The position numbers and the translations under genes were made by a program. The notes beneath the pieces are model-generated. The model was given only the letters and a program-made list of their open reading frames with translations. It was not told where the DNA came from and searched no databases. A stretch of DNA of 64,000 nucleotides from Otatea glauca (Eukaryota; Streptophyta; Magnoliopsida; Poales; Poaceae). Every line of letters starts with the position of its first letter. The first letter of the stretch is position 1. The stretch is from NCBI GenBank assembly GCA_036346275.1, contig CM070713.1, positions 54,617,567 through 54,681,566 on the forward strand, written 5' to 3'. Below, piece by piece: positions 59,901 through 64,000 of the stretch.

Positions 59901-60720
59901 AAATTTACTGCGAATGCAATATTAAGCCTTATGCAATTCGCAAGATACATCAGTATGGGACTTCAGGTTCTAAGACTTTCTTATTTTCCATCCTTGGTCT
60001 GAAAGGGGTCTTTATCCACTTTAAGGGATCTTACGACTGTGGGGGTTTTTAATGGATACAATTTATCTATATTAAACCTTTCCAATACTTTCTTGGTATA
60101 GAAAGACTGGTGTACAAGGGTTCCTTCTAGGAAATGCTCTAGCTGCAGGCCAAAGCAAATTTGGTTTTACCCAAATCATCTCAAAACTTCATCATCAGGT
60201 AAGCACTTGCTTCCTCTGTCTCCTCTGTGGTTCCGATGATATTCAGATCATCGACATATAACTGAGATTATACAGAATTCATTCTGGGATTTCTTTATAA
60301 ACACACAGGGGCAATATTCCTTCTTCAGGAGGAACTCACTAAGTCGGTTATACCACATTCTCCTCGACTGTTTTAATCCGTATAGTGATCTCTTCAGTTT
60401 GATGTTATACATGTTGCGATTATTAGGATTCGAAATTGTAACACTTTCAGGGATTCTTATGTAAATATCCATATCCAGTGACCCATATATATAAGGTCAC
60501 TTCATCCATCAACTGCATTGATAAGTTTAAGCTTGTTGCCATTAATATTAAATTTCAGAACGTTATTCCACTCTTTACAGGAGAATATATTTCATCGTAA
60601 TCGATGTCGAGTCTCTGCGTGAACCCTTGTGCTACAAGCCTCGCTTTATATCTCACAACCTGGGTATTTCATTTCTCTTCCGGATGAAAAACCCATTTGA
60701 TCCTACAGGGATTACTTTAG
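59901..60720 (-). pseudogene. Reverse transcriptase of the antisense Copia
   Basis: The open piece 60248-60472 contains MDIYIRIPESV, IKLKRSLYGLKQSRRMWYNR and CPCVFIKKSQNEF, typical of Copia RT before the catalytic YVDD box. The catalytic region itself follows at lower coordinates but is out of frame. Confidence 0.82.
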
Positions 60721-62980
60721 GAGATGTTTGGTCAACGGGACCAAACCTTTCCTTTTAATAAGCGAGCGCTACCTCAATTGCTTCTTTTGTTTGACCCTAT
60801 CTGAGCGCTTCTGGCACTCTGCCATTGACTTTGGTTCTGGATCCAGCTTTAGCAATTTTAGAGGCAATTATATGTCGACAATTGTAATCTTTCTTTTATA
60901 CAATTCTCCTGTATCACTTCAGGGATATCTCTTTATAAATTTCTTCCAGCTCCTCGTGATTTCCCACAACGATGGAGTCTGGGTGTTCCAATTTTCAAAC
61001 GTGGGATTGTGCGCGCAAATATACGCTGGGGTTATCATCTTCAGGATGGATCATTTCAGGGATGTTACCATCTCCAGGATGACTCACTTCAGGTATTTTC
61101 TCAACATTAGGTTGAGCTTCTTCTATTGTCACGGGTAGTGTTCTCATTTGTTCGGTTCTCTACTTCTGCGGACGTCTCCACGGAATTGAGTCCCGTGCAC
61201 CTAGTGGCCTCTCCCTCTTTTTATCATGAGGGTCAAGAGTGGGTTCAATATCCTTCTAGGGTATTTGCACTCTTTCAGATGCATATACTGCAAGTATATG
61301 AGATCTTTTCACTCCCTTATGAATAGTGAAGGTATTTAGCAGATTATAAGCTTATTTATTGCAGATTTATTATCCTCCAAACTTCAAGTTTGGTCTCTAT
61401 AGTGCGTGGATCTAAGGACTCAGCATTCTCTAATGTGGTACTTATCCCTCCAATGCCGAAAAATGTCCTTAGTACAATCAGCGTACCGAGCCATGTACAG
61501 ATCCCCTGTCATAGGCTCTAGGTATTTTAATACATGACGAAGATTCATAACCTACATAGATCTCAACTTCCGGTAAGGTCCCATAGTGGTACGTTGTGGT
61601 GGAGAGATTGGCATGCATACAATACAGCCAAATTTTCGCAGATGGGAAATACTTAATTCTTTTTCACGCACTATCTACAACAGGGAATTTCATGATGTGC
61701 AGTTGGTCTGAGTTGAATTAATACCACAGTATGCAGCACTGTGTGGCCCCAACAACTGGTGAAAGCCTACTATTCTGCAAGAGCGGCCAAGCAATAAGTT
61801 TTTATTCTTTTAATATAATGACTCTGCAAGGCCATTTTAAGAGTAGACATTAGGTACGAGATGCTCTACATTAATTCCCCGAGCCATACAATAATCATTA
61901 AATGTTTTTGAAGTAAACTCGCTAGCATTGTCTATTTGAATAGACTTGATCCTTTCTTCTGGAAAGTAGGCTCTTAAATTAATAATTTGGGCAATTAATT
62001 TTGGCATAAGCATGTTCCTAGTAGATAAGAGACATACATAGGATCATCTAGTAGAAGCATCTATTAGTACCATAAAATTTCTTAAAAGGAGCCCAACAGG
62101 GGCTGAACAGGTCCATCGATATCACCTTGAATTTTCTTCAGGAAATTCAGTGAGTCTTCCCTAACTTTTTAGGTAAGAAGATCTAAGAATAAGCTTTCCT
62201 TTAGCATAACCAGGCATAAGAAAATTTCAGGTCTAGGAAAGTCTTTATGCTATGGTCAGCAGAATTATAATTATTCTTCTCATAATATTCAACTCAGGGT
62301 AACCCAGTCGATCTGCCAGATCTTAAATATTTCTGGGTTTTCATCGCAACACTGACTTCAGGTTTTATATGTGCATAGTATAATCTGAAGGAAAATGAAT
62401 GAAGCTTTTTATCCACATGTTTATTACACCCATTAAACTTAGTCATGAGTAGGTATTCTGTGCCATCCTCATTCTTTGTCTCCATATGGAAACGATTCAG
62501 ACCAATGTCTTTAAAACTTAAGGGAGTACGACTGGACTCAGGGTATAATATAACATTCTTCTAGTGCCAACTATGAGAGTATCGATTCTGGCGATACTCA
62601 TAATATTTTCAATTCACTTAGTGTGGTACAACTGTCTACTAGACAGATTTTCTCCTCCGCCATCGGATTATATTTTGTTCTATATTGGAAGTATGATTTA
62701 ACAATCAAACAATTGTGCATCAGGAACAAATTGTAGAATATAGAACAGACATAGCACAATTAATCAAATATCTGGAAAATATCAATTTATTTAATTTTTG
62801 AATGATAATCGCTCAACAGGAGTGTAGACCAAATGTTCATTCAGGAACTTGGACTAAACTGATAAGGAGACTTATAAGAAATATGTGACATCGACTTAGA
62901 AAAGTAAAGGGATATTTAGAAGACTAATTTAGGTCTCCATATGAGATGTAGGTGCCCTCCTGGGACTCCTCGAACTCAAT
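60721..62980 (-). pseudogene. Integrase and linker of the antisense Copia
   Basis: The minus strand at about 61850-61960 reads RIKSIQIDNASEFTSKTFND and YCMARGINVEHLVPNV, the integrase core with its second catalytic Asp (IDNAS, normally DNAGE/DNASE). The rest is in scattered frames. The short plus-strand frames here (60728-61138, 61126-61326) are not genes. Confidence 0.78.
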
Positions 62981-64000
62981 AATTTCAAGAATCATATCAT
63001 CATACTTCTCAACATTTGTATCAACAACAGGTTGAACGGGGAAGTATGACTTAATATTATTTCCCCGGGTCTTATTTAGTTTTCCAGTGAATCACATGTA
63101 AAGGTCTACCACATGCTTCGGGATGCGATAGTTGCATGACCAATGGCCAGTGCATCCGTACATAAAAAAGGGTTATTCAGGGTTTGCAGCATTACTTCTG
63201 AAATCCCCTAGCCCTTTACCTTTACTTTTCCATTATGAATTGCCTCTTCCCCTATTTGATTTGTCATTCTTCCACTTATCCCTTATATTCCATTGGCCCT
63301 TTCTGTGGCTTCGGCTATTGCTAGCCTATTGAGCATTTGCATGTGCTTCGAGCATTGCAAAACTCCCATTAGAAAGTACATGATGATTCTTCACCAGAAG
63401 TTCATCATGCTTTTCTGCTTCTAGCAAAATGCATATAAGCTCAAAGTACTGCATACTTGGCGATATTTATTCTTAAATATCCTCATATTGGGGTGGAATG
63501 TGCACAATATCTTGTTGATCCTTTTTCATTAGTAACTTTCTGGTTACATAATGTTAGATCAATGATAAGATTGTGTATGATAAAAATTATATGTTGCCAC
63601 AGCCTTTAAAATCCTGAAAGCACGGGAGTATCCATTCGTGTTGTACTTCTAGCAACGTAGCAGATCTTTACTGGTTATATATTTTTCCTTCAAGGAATTC
63701 AAAAGTACCAGCTAGTCATTTTCTATAAATTATTTGACCTTCAGGACCGTATGAAGATGGTGCCTCATGAGGTGCAAAGCCGTACATCTGGCGGCTTCGG
63801 GAAGAGCGGGGGTACAACTTCAAGCTTGAGAAACAGTAGCTCCAAAAGATCGAGCTATCAGATTAATCTTAGTATTCATTGCTCGGGTAACATAATTATT
63901 GCCATGCAGGGCAATCTTGATAAATTCCCGCTTTGCAATGTCCAACATATCCTATTTCTATTCATGCCAAATGACTTTTACTACTGGTAAAATCATTATA
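62981..64000 (-). pseudogene. gag: gag of the antisense Copia (partial)
   Basis: The minus strand near 63090-63170 reads YGCTGHWSCNYRIPKHVVDLYM, a degraded CCHC knuckle followed by the PKH-VDLY motif seen in grass Copia gags. The upstream part of gag extends past the window edge and shows stops. Confidence 0.65.

Larger units (their letters stand above)
58783..64000 (-). mobile_element. Copia element, antisense, inserted in FMO intron 2 (runs off the window)
   Basis: It starts with a 239-bp LTR (58783-59021), then a polypurine tract and, reading up the window on the minus strand in reverse order, RNase H, RT, integrase and gag remnants. The other LTR is beyond 64000. Frames are broken throughout. 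It begins 38 bp after the exon 2 donor site of the FMO gene, so that gene is split if the rest lies to the right. Confidence 0.85.

Noticed and set aside
60728..61326. Plus-strand frames in the antisense Copia region
   Set aside because: They are opposite to the integrase and linker of the Copia element and show no homology.
1..64000. CRISPR arrays, rRNA, tRNA genes, operons
   Set aside because: Nothing with that structure was seen. The primer-site matches to tRNA are 12-base retrotransposon features.

Overview
The window is nuclear DNA of a grass (Poaceae). The evidence is a GC-rich monocot-style flavin monooxygenase gene at the right end, set against AT-rich intergenic DNA filled with nested LTR retrotransposons whose LTRs begin TGTAAC and which use an initiator-Met tRNA primer site, plus a CACTA transposon end with grass-type subterminal repeats. 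No rRNA, tRNA or CRISPR was seen. Only one ordinary host gene is evident, and it is incomplete and interrupted.

Layout. (1) 1-1467: the right end of a CACTA DNA transposon. It carries a fragment of an IDN2/FDM-type (XH-domain) gene and a large imperfect inverted repeat whose arms retain a coding-like frame. (2) 1689-23442: LTR element A, cut into three pieces by two insertions. One is a complete Tekay-type chromovirus, B (3791-19700, target duplication CCAAG), with 5.4-kb LTRs and a broken gag-pol. The other is a solo LTR, C (19909-23147), of A's own family. (3) 23818-57257: an old Copia element (+ strand). It is split after its leader by a 29.4-kb block, and its protease and integrase zinc-binding segments lie inverted in place. 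(4) 24094-53487: that block, on the minus strand, is an LTR-internal-LTR-internal-LTR tandem array of a non-autonomous relative of B, flanked by a CATCC target duplication. Each internal region encodes a protein with several CCHC zinc knuckles in place of gag-pol. (5) 46662-53302: a gag-only Copia-like element (1.29-kb LTRs, duplication ATCTT) inserted in the third LTR of the array. (6) 57258-64000: an intergenic stretch, then the first two exons of an FMO GS-OX-like gene, whose second intron is entered by a minus-strand Copia element running off the window.

How the parts relate. B still encodes recognisable gag, protease, RT, RNase H, integrase and chromodomain segments. The array elements share B's LTR, primer site, leader and polypurine tract but lack an enzyme set, so they fit a family of autonomous and dependent members. 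In both, a good 3' splice-site sequence lies just before the gag-like reading frame, which suggests the long LTR-derived leader may be spliced.

Caution. Comparison of near-identical copies inside the window shows patches where CTG/CAG in one copy reads CG or CCG in another. Several frame breaks fall in or near such patches. They may be sequencing errors at methylated CHG sites and not real mutations.
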